From Luteolibacter sp. SL250 (GTDB lineage Bacteria; Verrucomicrobiota; Verrucomicrobiia; Verrucomicrobiales; Akkermansiaceae): a stretch of DNA of 64,000 bases. Where the stretch lies: the NCBI RefSeq assembly GCF_026625605.1, contig NZ_CP113054.1:248001-312000 (forward strand), in the 5' to 3' direction. The translations under genes were made by a program, and so were the position numbers. Of this stretch, positions 45,245-54,247 are shown in pieces; the first letter of the stretch is position 1; every line of letters starts with the position of its first letter. A model generated the notes under the pieces. That model was not told the origin of the DNA. It did no database searches and saw only the letters and a list, made by a program, of their open reading frames with translations.

Positions 45245-46030
45245 GTGAGTAACGCCACCCCGGAGCCGTTGCTGGGCGAGGAGGATATCCGCGCTATTGT
45301 CCGTCTGCTTGGTGAGGTGATCGCCATGCGAGGGGATATCAACGCGTGCCGCAGGCGCCTGATGGAAGGCCTGTGCCAGATTGTCGGTGCGGATTCGTGG
45401 GTATGGTGCATGGCGGATATCGAGCCGGGAAGGCGTCTCGGCCACACCGGCATCCTGCATGGAGGCTTCGACGACGAGCGATTCTCATCCTTCCTGCAGG
45501 CTCTCAATCACCCTTGCCAGAGCGACGCCACCCGCAAGATCGCCTCCGAACTGGAGGAGCATAAGAGCCACATCACCCGGAGCCTCCATCAGATGGAGGA
45601 TCCGCGATATCCGGTGCTGAAGTCAGATGCAGGTCCGTTCTGGGAGAAGGCGGATGTCGGGACGGTGATGGTATCACTCCGTCCCATTGAGTCCGGCGGA
45701 GCCACCGGCATCGGCATCTACCGCCGCAAGAATCGTCCGGATTTTGACAGCCGGGAGGTTCGCATCGCCCACATCCTCCTCACGGAGGTTCCATGGTTGC
45801 ACTACGAGAAATTTCCCGAAAAGAAGGTCATCGGCAGCCTCTATCCCCGCCTCAGGACGGTACTGAACCTCCTTTGCGACGGATGGGACCGGAAGAAAAC
45901 CGCAGCCCATCTGGGGATCAGCCTCCAGACGGTGAACGGCTATGTGAAGGAGATCTTCCGCCACTTCGAGGTTCACTCGCAGGCAGAGCTGATCGCCCGG
46001 TTCGGGAAAGGGGATGGCGGGGACCGGTGA
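45245..46030 (+). CDS. LuxR-type response regulator-like transcription factor
   Basis: 261 residues from GTG 45245, preceded by AAGGGA about 10 bases upstream; an alternative TTG start lies at 45209. The N-terminal part (1-190) resembles no known receiver: it is rich in acidic and aromatic residues (DSWVWCMADIEPGRRLGHTG, YRRKNRPDFDSREV) and may be a sensory or GAF-like domain. The C-terminal 60 residues are a LuxR helix-turn-helix: LNLLCDGWDRKKTAAHLGIS, QTVNGYVKEIFRHFEVHSQ and AELIARF. No partner histidine kinase or target is evident. Convergent with the lipoprotein gene, 4 bp apart. Confidence 0.72.
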   Translation: MSNATPEPLLGEEDIRAIVRLLGEVIAMRGDINACRRRLMEGLCQIVGADSWVWCMADIEPGRRLGHTGILHGGFDDERFSSFLQALNHPCQSDATRKIASELEEHKSHITRSLHQMEDPRYPVLKSDAGPFWEKADVGTVMVSLRPIESGGATGIGIYRRKNRPDFDSREVRIAHILLTEVPWLHYEKFPEKKVIGSLYPRLRTVLNLLCDGWDRKKTAAHLGISLQTVNGYVKEIFRHFEVHSQAELIARFGKGDGGDR

Positions 46031-46034
46031 CGGA

Positions 46035-46487
46035 TCAGTACACGTATTCCTGGTCGCCCTGTGCCTCCGCATGCCGCTGGCCGGCGGCGGAGGAATGCGG
46101 CAGGGACGCTTCAAATGCCTCGAAGGCGCGGGTGAAGGACCTTTCCGCCACCTTGTCGCGGCCGATCAATGGCGCGCCCGCCGCCCTGCCCTCACCTTCG
46201 GCGATGACAGTCCGGCCTTCGGTCAGGCGGATGTTGGTGTCGGTGTTGATCGGTCCTTCGCTGATCCCGAAATCGAGGCGCATGTCACCCGAGCCATGGC
46301 GCACCGGCAGGTAGCCCTGGCTGCGCAGGCTGCCATCCACGCTGGAGATGTAGGACCGTTCGCGGTCGGACAGCTTGGCCGGCATGCCCACCGTGACCTG
46401 GCTCCGCTCCGGTGTGAATTCCGTGCGTGTCGCGCAGGAGGGAAGAAGGGCCGCGGCGGTGGCGAGCAGGAGGAGAGGGAGCTTCAT
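46035..46487 (-). CDS. Putative lipoprotein
   Basis: 150 residues; the leader ends in the lipobox LPSC (Cys18). The mature region (about 20-150) is one small domain of mixed beta character (QVTVGMPAKLSDRERSYISS, DMRLDFGISEGPINTDTNIR, GRTVIAEGEGRAAG), with an SFTRAFEAFEASLP helix at the end. No family recognised, though the DMRLDFGISEGP..T.. pattern resembles small DUF4136-type lipoproteins. It is 145 bp from the divergent prlC start. An envelope role is likely. Confidence 0.65.
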   Translation of the reverse strand: MKLPLLLLATAAALLPSCATRTEFTPERSQVTVGMPAKLSDRERSYISSVDGSLRSQGYLPVRHGSGDMRLDFGISEGPINTDTNIRLTEGRTVIAEGEGRAAGAPLIGRDKVAERSFTRAFEAFEASLPHSSAAGQRHAEAQGDQEYVY

Positions 46488-46632
46488 GGCCCGGATTGCT
46501 ACGGCGGTGGGCCGGTATTTTCAAGAAGCGTTGTGAACCGGTGGCTCCGGGAAGCTCCAAAGGAAATCGACAAACCGGAATCCTCGCGGAGAATGGCTGG
46601 GAACCCTCCTCCCAGTCCCTTTTCCAAGAATC

Positions 46633-48729
46633 ATGAATCCGTTTCTCGCTCCCGATTTCCACGTCCGCTGGTCCACGCTCGTCCCGGAGGCGGTGGAGCC
46701 TGACATCCGCCTGGGACTGGAGATCGCCAGGAACAACATCGCGAAGGTCTGTGAGGTCGGCGCGGATGAAGCCACCTATGAAAACACCTTCCTCGCGCTC
46801 GAGGAAGCCAGCACCGCACTCAACCACGGTTGGGGACGACTGAACCATCTGGACTCCGTGTCGGACAACCCGGCCCAGCGGGAAGCGCTGAACAAGATGC
46901 TGCCGGAGGTGACGGATTTCTATTCCTCCATCGCGCTCAACGACAAGCTGTGGGCCGTGCTGAAGGCCTATGGCGAGAGTGACGCCGCCGCGCGGCTCGA
47001 CCCGGTCCGCCACCGCCATGTGGAGGAAACGCTGGCGGATTTCCGCCAATCCGGCGCGGACCTGCCGGAGGCGGAGAAGAAGCGCATCGCGGAGATCGAG
47101 GCAGAGCTTTCCAAACTGACCAAGGAATACTCGGAGCATGTGCTGGACTCCACCAACGCATGGGACCTGGTGATCGATGACGAAGTGAAGCTGGACGGCC
47201 TGCCGGACTCCGCGAAGGCGGGTGCGCTGGCGAATGCCAAAGCGAAAGGCGTGGCGGCCGATGACAAGCCCGCGTGGCGCTTCACGCTCCAGTTCCCCTC
47301 CATGTTCCCCGTCATGCAGCACCTGCATGACGACTCCATCCGCAGGCAGGTGTGGGAGGCCTCCTCGAAGGTGGGCGGCTATGGCGAATACGACAACACC
47401 TCGCTGGTCTGGAAGATCCTGCAACTGCGGCAGGAAAAGGCGGCCATCCTCGGCCAGAAGCACTTCGCGGACCTCACGCTGCTGCGCCGCATGGCACGCA
47501 CCGGGGAGTCCGCGCTCGGCTTCATCGAGAACCTGCACGAGAGGGTGAAGCCCGCGTTCCTCGCGGAGTACCGCCAGCTCGCCGCGTTCAAGGCGGCGAA
47601 GACCGGGGAGCCGGAAGGCCCGCTGGAACCCTGGCAGGTCGCCTACTGGGCGGAGCGCCAGCGGAAGGAGAACTACGATCTGGATGACGAGGCGCTGCGG
47701 CCCTATTTCCCCGTGGACGGGGTCATGGCGGGCATGTTCGAGATCGCGACCAAGCTGTTCGGCATCACCATCAAAAAGCTGGAGTCCGTGTACTATGAGC
47801 CGGGCACCGCGCCAGAGAAGAAGGGTGATGCGGTGGAGGTCTGGCACCCGGAGGTCGCCTTCTATGAAATCCATGACGCGGAAACGGGAGCGCACCTCGG
47901 CTCGTTCTACGCGGACTGGCACCCGCGCGAGTCGAAGCGCGGCGGCGCGTGGATGAACTCCCTGCACACTGGCGGAGAAGGCGAGCCGCACCTGGGCCTC
48001 ATCATCGGCAACATGAGCCCGCCCGTGGACGGGAACCCCGCCCTGCTGACGCACAATGAAGTCGAGACCATTTTCCATGAATTCGGCCACCTGCTGCACG
48101 GCCTGCTGAGTGACGTGCCGGTGAAGTCGCTCGCCGGGACGAACGTGGCGTGGGACTTCGTCGAGCTGCCGTCGCAGATCATGGAGAACTTCTGCTGGGA
48201 CCGGGAATCGCTCGACCTTTTCGCCCGCCACCATGAAACCGGCGCGCCGATCCCGAAGGAACTCTTCGACAAGATGATCGCGGCGAAGAACTACATGAGT
48301 GGCTCCGGCTTCATGCGCCAGCTCGGCTTCGCCAAGGCGGACCTGGAACTGCACATCCATCTGGACCGCTACGCGGGCAAGGATCTGGACGAGGTGGACC
48401 GGGAGATCCTCGCGGACTACCGCGCGCCGCTGAAGACGGACGCCCCGTCCATGATGCGGCGCTTCGGCCACCTTTTCAGCAGCCCCACCGGCTATGCCGC
48501 GGGCTACTATTCCTACAAGTGGGCGGAGGTGCTGGACGCGGACGCCTTCACCCGCTTCCAGAAGGAAGGCATCCTCAACGGCGAGACCGGCCGCGCCTTC
48601 CGCGAGCACGTCCTGAGCAAGGGGAACTCCCTCGCTCCGGATGAACTCTACCGCCGCTTCATGGGCCGGGATCCGGAACTGGAGCCGCTGCTTGTCCGCG
48701 CGGGCCTCGCGGAGCCGGTGCTGGCATGA
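46633..48729 (+). CDS. prlC: Oligopeptidase A (M3-family zinc metallopeptidase)
   Basis: 698 residues, cytoplasmic (no signal peptide). The zinc motif HEFGH is at 482-486 in TIFHEFGHLLHGLLS, with the downstream Glu in ELPSQIMENF and the EVDREILADYRAP and GYAAGYYSYKWAEVLDADAF segments characteristic of the thimet/oligopeptidase A group. It degrades peptides of about 6-18 residues, including cleaved signal peptides. Length is close to E. coli PrlC (680). Stop at 48729, 13 bp before the stop of the membrane TIR-like gene on the opposite strand. Confidence 0.94.
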   Translation: MNPFLAPDFHVRWSTLVPEAVEPDIRLGLEIARNNIAKVCEVGADEATYENTFLALEEASTALNHGWGRLNHLDSVSDNPAQREALNKMLPEVTDFYSSIALNDKLWAVLKAYGESDAAARLDPVRHRHVEETLADFRQSGADLPEAEKKRIAEIEAELSKLTKEYSEHVLDSTNAWDLVIDDEVKLDGLPDSAKAGALANAKAKGVAADDKPAWRFTLQFPSMFPVMQHLHDDSIRRQVWEASSKVGGYGEYDNTSLVWKILQLRQEKAAILGQKHFADLTLLRRMARTGESALGFIENLHERVKPAFLAEYRQLAAFKAAKTGEPEGPLEPWQVAYWAERQRKENYDLDDEALRPYFPVDGVMAGMFEIATKLFGITIKKLESVYYEPGTAPEKKGDAVEVWHPEVAFYEIHDAETGAHLGSFYADWHPRESKRGGAWMNSLHTGGEGEPHLGLIIGNMSPPVDGNPALLTHNEVETIFHEFGHLLHGLLSDVPVKSLAGTNVAWDFVELPSQIMENFCWDRESLDLFARHHETGAPIPKELFDKMIAAKNYMSGSGFMRQLGFAKADLELHIHLDRYAGKDLDEVDREILADYRAPLKTDAPSMMRRFGHLFSSPTGYAAGYYSYKWAEVLDADAFTRFQKEGILNGETGRAFREHVLSKGNSLAPDELYRRFMGRDPELEPLLVRAGLAEPVLA

Positions 48730-48742
48730 TGCTGCCGTCCTT

Positions 48743-50044
48743 TCAACCGGTGACCAGGGCCTTCGCCCTGGCCCGGAAGAACGTCTGCATGGCCACGATG
48801 AATGCCTCCGGGCTCCTTGGCATGTCAGCGCGGAGAACCATCAGGCGGCCCCCGGCATCCCAGTAGCAGGCGAGGATCGGTGGTCCTCCTTCAGACACGC
48901 CTTCCCTGCGGATGGCGGCGGCCAGCGTCGGAGCCTCACGCAGGTCCTCGGATTTCGGCGCGACGATGAAAAGCGTCTTCTCCCGCCATCCCGGCTTGAG
49001 AAAGTGGTGGATCTCCCACTCCACGCCCGGGGTGCTGTCCGCGACCAGAAGCACATGGTCCGCCTTGTTGGCGATCTCCGCCACCTTGTCCTTCCACGTG
49101 TCATGGGTGCAATAGACCCGCGCCGCCCCGAACGGCAGGTTCTTCTCGCCGGGGTTCCCCAACGCCAGCGCCGGGCCGTAGCGGCTGAAGCCCTCGATGA
49201 GGAAATGGTCGAGCCGCCGCCCGCGGATGCCCGGGGAAAAGACCGCCCGCCACAGCCGGGGGAAAAACCCGCGCTCCGGCAGCCGCACCTGATCATCCTG
49301 GAAGGACCGCAGGAACAGGATCGGCGGCCGCCCGTCCCGCTCCACTTGGTCTGCGTAGGAGGCCCGTGAAAACCACCGCGCCGCGCTGCGGAAAAGACTC
49401 TGCGTGCCCCCGGTGACCAAGGCCAGCAGCAGCAGGGCCAGGACCTGCAGCGTGACCTCGCCGATGCCATGCGTCTGGAGAAAGACCGGGAACAGGCAGA
49501 TCACCAGGAAGCCCAGCACCGCCAGGATCATCGTCCCCGCCCAGAGGGCCAGGGATGAGGAATAGGTCAGCAAGTCCGCGACCACCATCCGCCAGAAGGA
49601 CCGCTTGAGGCCCGGCCAGACCACGAAAACCTCCCTCAGGAAACCGGCGAACGAACGGATCGGCGGGCTCGGGCGGGCGATTTCCCTGCCCGCCGGGCCG
49701 AGGCGCGCCGTCTGCAGACCCGCCCACAGGAACGGCAGCGCCAGCACGGTGATGGCCCCGAAGACCAGCGCGTAACTCTGCGCGTCCTTCGTCTGCCAGA
49801 CATACGGGACGACGGTCCACAACGTCGGCCCGGCGACGATGCCAAGAAACAGCACCCCCACCCCCGGCCTCATCGTCAGCGCTGAAAAAGTCAGCCCCAG
49901 GTAGGAAACGAGATAGAGGAACGCCGTCCCGGCCAGCCAGCCCCAGAATTTTCCCCCTCCGGGAAGGTCAGGAAAGAAGTACTGGATGAACATCCACGCC
50001 ACCAGCGTGGCTGCCGAAGAAACAGACCACCCGCGCAAGCTCAC
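48743..50044 (-). CDS. Multi-pass membrane protein with C-terminal TIR-like domain
   Basis: 433 residues. Residues 1-215 contain about six transmembrane helices (for example WLAGTAFLYLVSYLGLTF and VLFLGIVAGPTLWTVVP). The cytoplasmic C-terminus (about 240-365) has a flavodoxin/TIR-like pattern: first strand and acidic turn ILFLRSFQDD, helix LDHFLIEGFSRYG, strand PALALGNPGE, then HDTWKDKVAEIANKADHVLL and WEIHHF, where Trp343-Glu344 sits where TIR domains have their catalytic Glu. The TIR assignment is inferred from pattern, not proven. It is not in an operon; a ParD/ParE pair lies 185 bp away, divergent. A defence or signalling role is possible. Confidence 0.65.
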   Translation of the reverse strand: MSLRGWSVSSAATLVAWMFIQYFFPDLPGGGKFWGWLAGTAFLYLVSYLGLTFSALTMRPGVGVLFLGIVAGPTLWTVVPYVWQTKDAQSYALVFGAITVLALPFLWAGLQTARLGPAGREIARPSPPIRSFAGFLREVFVVWPGLKRSFWRMVVADLLTYSSSLALWAGTMILAVLGFLVICLFPVFLQTHGIGEVTLQVLALLLLALVTGGTQSLFRSAARWFSRASYADQVERDGRPPILFLRSFQDDQVRLPERGFFPRLWRAVFSPGIRGRRLDHFLIEGFSRYGPALALGNPGEKNLPFGAARVYCTHDTWKDKVAEIANKADHVLLVADSTPGVEWEIHHFLKPGWREKTLFIVAPKSEDLREAPTLAAAIRREGVSEGGPPILACYWDAGGRLMVLRADMPRSPEAFIVAMQTFFRARAKALVTG

Positions 50045-50195
50045 GGATGAAAGACACCGCCCGGTACGCGCGGGCCGGTGCCATCAGCTCGATCTCGCGG
50101 AACTGCCCCGTTCCATCTGCCTCCTTCATCGCTGCCATTCCAGTCAGGGCAAGTGCCGTGGGGCAAGATTGCATTCTTCTGCTTGTCCCACAATC

Positions 50196-50220
50196 TTGAC
50201 ATCTATGGGGACCATATTAC
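50196..50220 (+). promoter_or_regulatory. Possible promoter and operator of the ParD/ParE pair
   Basis: TTGACA (50196-50201) and the small palindrome ATGG-GGA-CCAT (50205-50215) lie just upstream of the antitoxin start. TA operons are usually autorepressed at such palindromes. The spacing to a TATTAC (50215-50220) is only 13 bases, shorter than the usual 17, so the promoter call is weak. Confidence 0.3.
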
Positions 50221-50229
50221 GGTTCAGCC

Positions 50230-50493
50230 ATGGCGGAAGGGGTCAATGTGAGGTTCGCAGGCGAGCTTCAGAAGTTTGTCCAATCGAAGGCCGGAAAATC
50301 CGGACTCTACGGCTCGGTGAGCGAATACATCCGCGATCTCGTCAGGAAAGACTATGAGCGGGAGGAGAGCCGGAAATGGGCCTGGCTGCGCTCCGAGTTG
50401 AAAGCCGGAGCCACCGCCGGGCAGGAGGACTTTGTGGAACTCGACGCTGAATCCATTCTGGCGGAAGCACGGGCATCCAGAACAGGGCGATGA
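50230..50493 (+). CDS. parD: ParD-family antitoxin
   Basis: 87 residues. The N-terminal ribbon-helix-helix (about 5-45, VNVRFAGELQKFVQSKAGKSG, GLYGSVSEYIRDLVRKDYER) is typical of ParD/CopG-like antitoxins, and the acidic C-terminal segment (about 60-85, AGQEDFVELDAESILAEAR) would wrap the toxin. The start codon of the toxin overlaps its stop (ATGA at 50490-50493), the usual antitoxin-first order. It should repress its own promoter, and neutralise the toxin by binding. Confidence 0.88.
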   Translation: MAEGVNVRFAGELQKFVQSKAGKSGLYGSVSEYIRDLVRKDYEREESRKWAWLRSELKAGATAGQEDFVELDAESILAEARASRTGR

Positions 50494-50801
50494 GAATCAG
50501 GATTCTTCCCGCCGCGAAGGCGAGGCTTCTTGAAATCTGGAACTACACCGAAGCGCAGTGGGGTGAAAGCCAGGCTGACAAATACTTGCGGGACCTTGTT
50601 TCCGCGATGGACGGCCTGGGTGGACGGCGCATGTCATGGAGACCCGTCCACGATGCGGAGCTAGACGGCGTTTTCTTCATCCGGCACGCGCACCACTTCA
50701 TCTTCTTCCGTTGCTTTCCGGGCGGCGGCATCGGTGTGATCAGCATCCTCCACGAGAGCATGGACATCCCCTCCCGGCTGAGGGATGACTCCGGGGACTG
50801 A
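50490..50801 (+). CDS. parE: ParE/RelE-superfamily toxin
   Basis: 103 residues. The fold signature of ParE toxins is present: IRILPAAKARLLEIWNYTEAQWG (first helix hairpin), the YLRDLVSAMDGL helix, and a final strand set with GVFFIRHAHHFIFFRCFPGGG and ISILHESMDIPSRL. ParE members poison DNA gyrase; RelE members cut mRNA; the sequence favours ParE. It overlaps the antitoxin by 4 bp. Its last 141 bases are also antisense to the 3' end of the YhaM-like gene on the opposite strand. Confidence 0.88.
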   Translation: MRIRILPAAKARLLEIWNYTEAQWGESQADKYLRDLVSAMDGLGGRRMSWRPVHDAELDGVFFIRHAHHFIFFRCFPGGGIGVISILHESMDIPSRLRDDSGD

Positions 50802-51827
50802 TCCGCTTTCCGCAGGAACGAATACCTCCAGCGGCTCGATGAGGTTCGCGGGCAGGGGGAACATCCGGTCGTAAATGCCGGGGGCGATCTCATTCGCGGT
50901 GGCGTAGGCCTCGCGGATCATCTCCATCTTCGCGTCCAGGTTGTCGATGTAGTGGAGCGCATGCGCCTCCGGAGTGCGTGGCAGGACCGGTGAGCCGAAC
51001 TCGAGCTGCCCGTGGTGGCTGCCGATGAGGTGCAGGAGGTGGAGCCGGACACTTTCCGTCTTCGGCGTGAGATCGTCCCAGACCGCGGCTTCTTCGGAGG
51101 CACCGATGTCATGCCACAGCTTGTTCACCAGCTCGATCCCCAGCGGGATGTGGCCGAGCATTTCCCCATAGACGCTGATCTGCTGGGCGAAGCCGGATTT
51201 CGGGTAGGTGTTTTCCCACAGCTTGCCGCAGTCGTGGAAAAGGACGCCGGTCAGCAGCAGGTCGCGGTTCAGCTCCGGATAGACCGGGCAGAGGGCGTCC
51301 GCGGAGGCCATCATCTGGGAGACGTGTTCTACGAGGCCGCCGCGGCGGGCGTGGTGGTTCTTCTTCGCCGCGCCGGTCCTCCGGAAGCGGTCCCCCATGG
51401 TGTCGAGAAAATGGAAACACAGGGTCCGCAGGCGGGGGTCGAGGATGGAGCCGCACAGCGCGGTGATCCGGGCGTAGTCCGCCTCCTGCTTCGCCCGCAG
51501 GGTGGGGTCGCCGGAGAGGAAATCCGCGATGGCATCCCCGTCCGGGCGGAACCATTCCAGCCCGTTCGCATTCACCCCGTACTGGTTCTGCGTCCAGGCG
51601 GCTTCCAGCCGGAGGATGGCGCCCTCTTCCAGCGCGGAGGCGGAATCGAACGCGGCGGAGTCCGACCACAGCTTGAGCGTGAAATTTCCCGTGGAATCCG
51701 CGAACACCGCTTCCAGGTAGGGCTTTCCTCCCTTGGTCATCTTGGTGCCCCGGGACTGGAGCTGGGCATGGATGGCGGCGGAAACGGGGATCTCGCCCGC
51801 CAGATCCTTGATGGCAGCAATCGTCAT
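50661..51827 (-). CDS. YhaM-like 3'-5' exoribonuclease (OB + HD domain)
   Basis: 388 residues from ATG 51827 (MTIAAIKDL). An N-terminal OB-fold nucleic-acid-binding domain (about 10-90, SAAIHAQLQSRGTKMTKGGK, LEAVFADSTGNFTLKLW) is followed by an HD hydrolase domain (about 140-310) with His in GGLVEHVSQMMASADALC, the HD pair in LTGVLFHDCGKLWENTY, and HxxG in HLIGSHHGQLEFG. It matches the YhaM family, which degrades single-stranded RNA/DNA. The C-terminal about 46 residues are an acidic, non-conserved tail encoded antisense to the ParE toxin gene. I infer that acquisition of the TA pair replaced the original stop. Confidence 0.85.
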   Translation of the reverse strand: MTIAAIKDLAGEIPVSAAIHAQLQSRGTKMTKGGKPYLEAVFADSTGNFTLKLWSDSAAFDSASALEEGAILRLEAAWTQNQYGVNANGLEWFRPDGDAIADFLSGDPTLRAKQEADYARITALCGSILDPRLRTLCFHFLDTMGDRFRRTGAAKKNHHARRGGLVEHVSQMMASADALCPVYPELNRDLLLTGVLFHDCGKLWENTYPKSGFAQQISVYGEMLGHIPLGIELVNKLWHDIGASEEAAVWDDLTPKTESVRLHLLHLIGSHHGQLEFGSPVLPRTPEAHALHYIDNLDAKMEMIREAYATANEIAPGIYDRMFPLPANLIEPLEVFVPAESGSVPGVIPQPGGDVHALVEDADHTDAAARKATEEDEVVRVPDEENAV

Positions 51828-51934
51828 GGGACTCACACCCCGGAGCATGCCAGCACCCATCCCCCTGTCACGAAGGATCTGCCCTGCGCCCAGGGCCACC
51901 TCATTTCGGAGGCTCCACCCGGGATTCGAAAAGA

Positions 51935-52041
51935 ATTACCACTGATTGCACTGATTTACTGATTTGAAGAGAAGGAGGAATGGACTTTCTTCCTCCATAT
52001 TGCCGGATTCTGAATCAGTAAATCAGTGAAATCAGTGGTGA
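51935..52041. repeat. Imperfect inverted repeat of CACTGATTTACTGATT type
   Basis: Arms of 31 bases (51935-51965 and 52011-52041) pair with three mismatches; inside them GGAGGAA and TTCCTCC form a second stem. It lies in the 551-bp stretch between yhaM and lepA. Downstream are the short GTAGCCC...GGGCTAC palindrome (52076-52126) and the family F arms. I see no gene in this stretch. Confidence 0.75.
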
Positions 52042-52135
52042 TCCACCTGCTTCCTCCAGCAACGCCCGAAATGAGGTAGCCCTGGCCCTGCGCCGCCGGA
52101 GCGGTCATCGCGGGGAGCGGGCTACGCATTTTTCA

Positions 52136-52274
52136 ACCACGGATGGGCGCGGATGGACGCGGATGAAGATGGGAAATGAAGTTCCCGGCTATTTGGAAGT
52201 GCCGGAATGCGGGGCGTGATGGTTGAACGATACTCTCTTTGAATCCGTGTCCATCTGTGTCCATCCCGTGGTTC
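52136..52274. repeat. Imperfect inverted repeat with CACGGATG-type arms (family F)
   Basis: Left arm 52136-52165 begins AACCACGGATG; right arm 52244-52274 ends CATCCCGTGGTT. The arms pair imperfectly over about 30 bases and consist of repeated GGATG and CGGAT units. This resembles a repeat type common in Verrucomicrobia, Chloroflexi and cyanobacteria. It lies about 100 bp upstream of lepA and may be in its leader or between transcripts. Confidence 0.7.
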
Positions 52275-52378
52275 ATTTCTCCCAAACGAGCGGGTTGCGC
52301 CCGCCTGCACCCTTTATTTTTCGTGCCAAGTGCGGCAATCCGTGCTTTCCATCCCCGCGCCGATCCCGTTTTCCGCCC

Positions 52379-54178
52379 ATGTCCACCGAGCTGACACGAA
52401 ATTTCTCCATCATCGCCCACATCGACCACGGGAAGACCACGCTCTCCGACCGCCTGATGGGTGCGACCAACACCGTGGCCGAGCGGGATGAGAAGGCCCA
52501 GCTCCTGGACGCCATGGATCTGGAGCGGGAAAAGGGCATCACCATCAAGTCCCACCCCGTCGCCATGGAGTACAAGGCGAAGGACGGGAAGACGTACAAG
52601 CTCAACCTGCTGGACACGCCCGGCCACGTTGATTTCTCCTACGAAGTCGCCCGCTCGCTGGCCGCCTGCGAGGGCGCGATCCTGATGGTGGACGCCGCCC
52701 AGGGCGTTGAGGCCCAGACGGTGGCGAACCTCCACCTCGCCCATGAACAGAACCTTGTCATCATCCCGGTCCTCAATAAGATCGACCTGCCCGCAGCGGA
52801 CGTCGCGAAGTGCCGCAGGCAGCTCGAGGACATCCTCGCCATCCCCGGTGAGGACGCCATCCCGGCCTCCGCGAAGGCCGGCATCGGCATCGAGGACATC
52901 CTGGAAGCCGTCGTCCAGCGGGTGCCGGCCCCGGTGGAGAATGCGGACAAGCTGCTCCGCTGCTCCGTTTTCGATTCGATCTATGACACCTACCGCGGCG
53001 TCGTTTCCTATGTCCGGGTTTTTTCCGGCACGGTGAAGAAAGGACAGCGGGTGCGCCTGATGGCCACGGACAAGACCTACGAGGTCAAGGAAGTGGGGGT
53101 TTTCACCCCGAAAATGACCGCCCGCTCCGTCCTCCAGGCCGGTGATGTGGGCTACGTCATCGCCAACATGAAGTCCGCCGACGAGGCGAAGATCGGCGAC
53201 ACCATCACCGACAACACCCACCCGGCCCCCGAGCCGCTGCCCGGCTACAAGGAGATCCAGCCGATGGTCTTCTCCGGCATCTATCCCGTCGAATCCTCCG
53301 ACTATGAGGCGCTGAAGGCCGCGATGGCCAAGCTCCAGATCAACGACGCCGCCTTCACCTTTTCCTCGGAGAGTTCCACCGCGCTCGGCTTCGGCTTCCG
53401 CTGCGGCTTCCTCGGCCTGCTCCACATGGAGATCATCCAGGAGCGCCTGCGCCGGGAGTTCAACATGAACGTCATCTCCACCTACCCGTCCGTGATCTAC
53501 CAGGTCACGCTCACGGATGGCACGGAGGTGATCGTGGACAACCCCACCCTCTTCCCGGAAACGCAGACCATCCAGGAGATCCGGGAACCGGTCGTGAACG
53601 TGTACCTCATGGTCCCCGGCGAATACATCGGCGACATGATGCAGCTCGTCATGGAGAAGCGCGGCGATGTCACCAACACGGAGACCATCGACGAGATGCG
53701 CGTCATGCTTTCCTGCGTGCTGCCGCTGGGTGAGATCCTGGTCGATTTCAACGACCGCATGAAGTCGATGACCCGCGGCTACGGCTCCATGGACTATGAA
53801 CACGCCGGCTACCGCGCCGCGAAGATGGTGAAGATGGACATGCTCATCGCCGGGGATCCGGTGGAGGCGTTCTCCACCATCGTCCACCGTGACAAGGCGG
53901 AGTCCTACGGCCGCCTGCTGGCCGGAAAGCTGAAGGACGTCATCCCGCCGCACCTTTTCGTCGTCGCCATCCAGGCCGCCGTCGGCGGCAAGATCGTCGC
54001 CCGTGAGTCCATCTCCGCCATGCGGAAGAACGTGACCGCGAAGTGCTACGGCGGTGACATCTCCCGGAAGCGCAAGCTGCTGGAGAAGCAGAAGGAAGGT
54101 AAGAAGAAGATGAAGATGTTCGGCAAGGTGAACATCCCGCAAGACGCCTTCATCCGCGTGCTCAAGAGCGGGGATTGA
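52379..54178 (+). CDS. lepA: Elongation factor 4 (LepA)
   Basis: 599 residues from ATG 52379. GTPase domain: AHIDHGKTTLSDRL (P-loop, 14-27), DTPGHVDFSYEV (G3), and NKID (G4) in VIIPVLNKIDLPAA. Domain II and EF-G-like domains III and V follow, and the LepA-specific C-terminal domain contains VARESISAMRKNVTAKCYGG and DISRKRKLLEKQKEGKKKMK. Length matches E. coli LepA (599). A translational GTPase that back-translocates or remodels stalled ribosomes. It is followed 69 bp later by the pseudokinase gene. Confidence 0.97.
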   Translation: MSTELTRNFSIIAHIDHGKTTLSDRLMGATNTVAERDEKAQLLDAMDLEREKGITIKSHPVAMEYKAKDGKTYKLNLLDTPGHVDFSYEVARSLAACEGAILMVDAAQGVEAQTVANLHLAHEQNLVIIPVLNKIDLPAADVAKCRRQLEDILAIPGEDAIPASAKAGIGIEDILEAVVQRVPAPVENADKLLRCSVFDSIYDTYRGVVSYVRVFSGTVKKGQRVRLMATDKTYEVKEVGVFTPKMTARSVLQAGDVGYVIANMKSADEAKIGDTITDNTHPAPEPLPGYKEIQPMVFSGIYPVESSDYEALKAAMAKLQINDAAFTFSSESSTALGFGFRCGFLGLLHMEIIQERLRREFNMNVISTYPSVIYQVTLTDGTEVIVDNPTLFPETQTIQEIREPVVNVYLMVPGEYIGDMMQLVMEKRGDVTNTETIDEMRVMLSCVLPLGEILVDFNDRMKSMTRGYGSMDYEHAGYRAAKMVKMDMLIAGDPVEAFSTIVHRDKAESYGRLLAGKLKDVIPPHLFVVAIQAAVGGKIVARESISAMRKNVTAKCYGGDISRKRKLLEKQKEGKKKMKMFGKVNIPQDAFIRVLKSGD

Positions 54179-54247
54179 TCCCCGGTGCGGGGGAAATCCC
54201 GCTTGTCGATCCCACAGGGTGGGCCATGGTATGCGTCAACGCTGCCA

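Noticed and set aside
46285..48609. Long minus-strand open frame across prlC
   Set aside because: Shadow of a strongly conserved M3 peptidase gene; composition is the reverse complement of its codon bias.
52133..54142. Long minus-strand open frame across lepA
   Set aside because: Antisense shadow of lepA, and it runs through the family F repeat.
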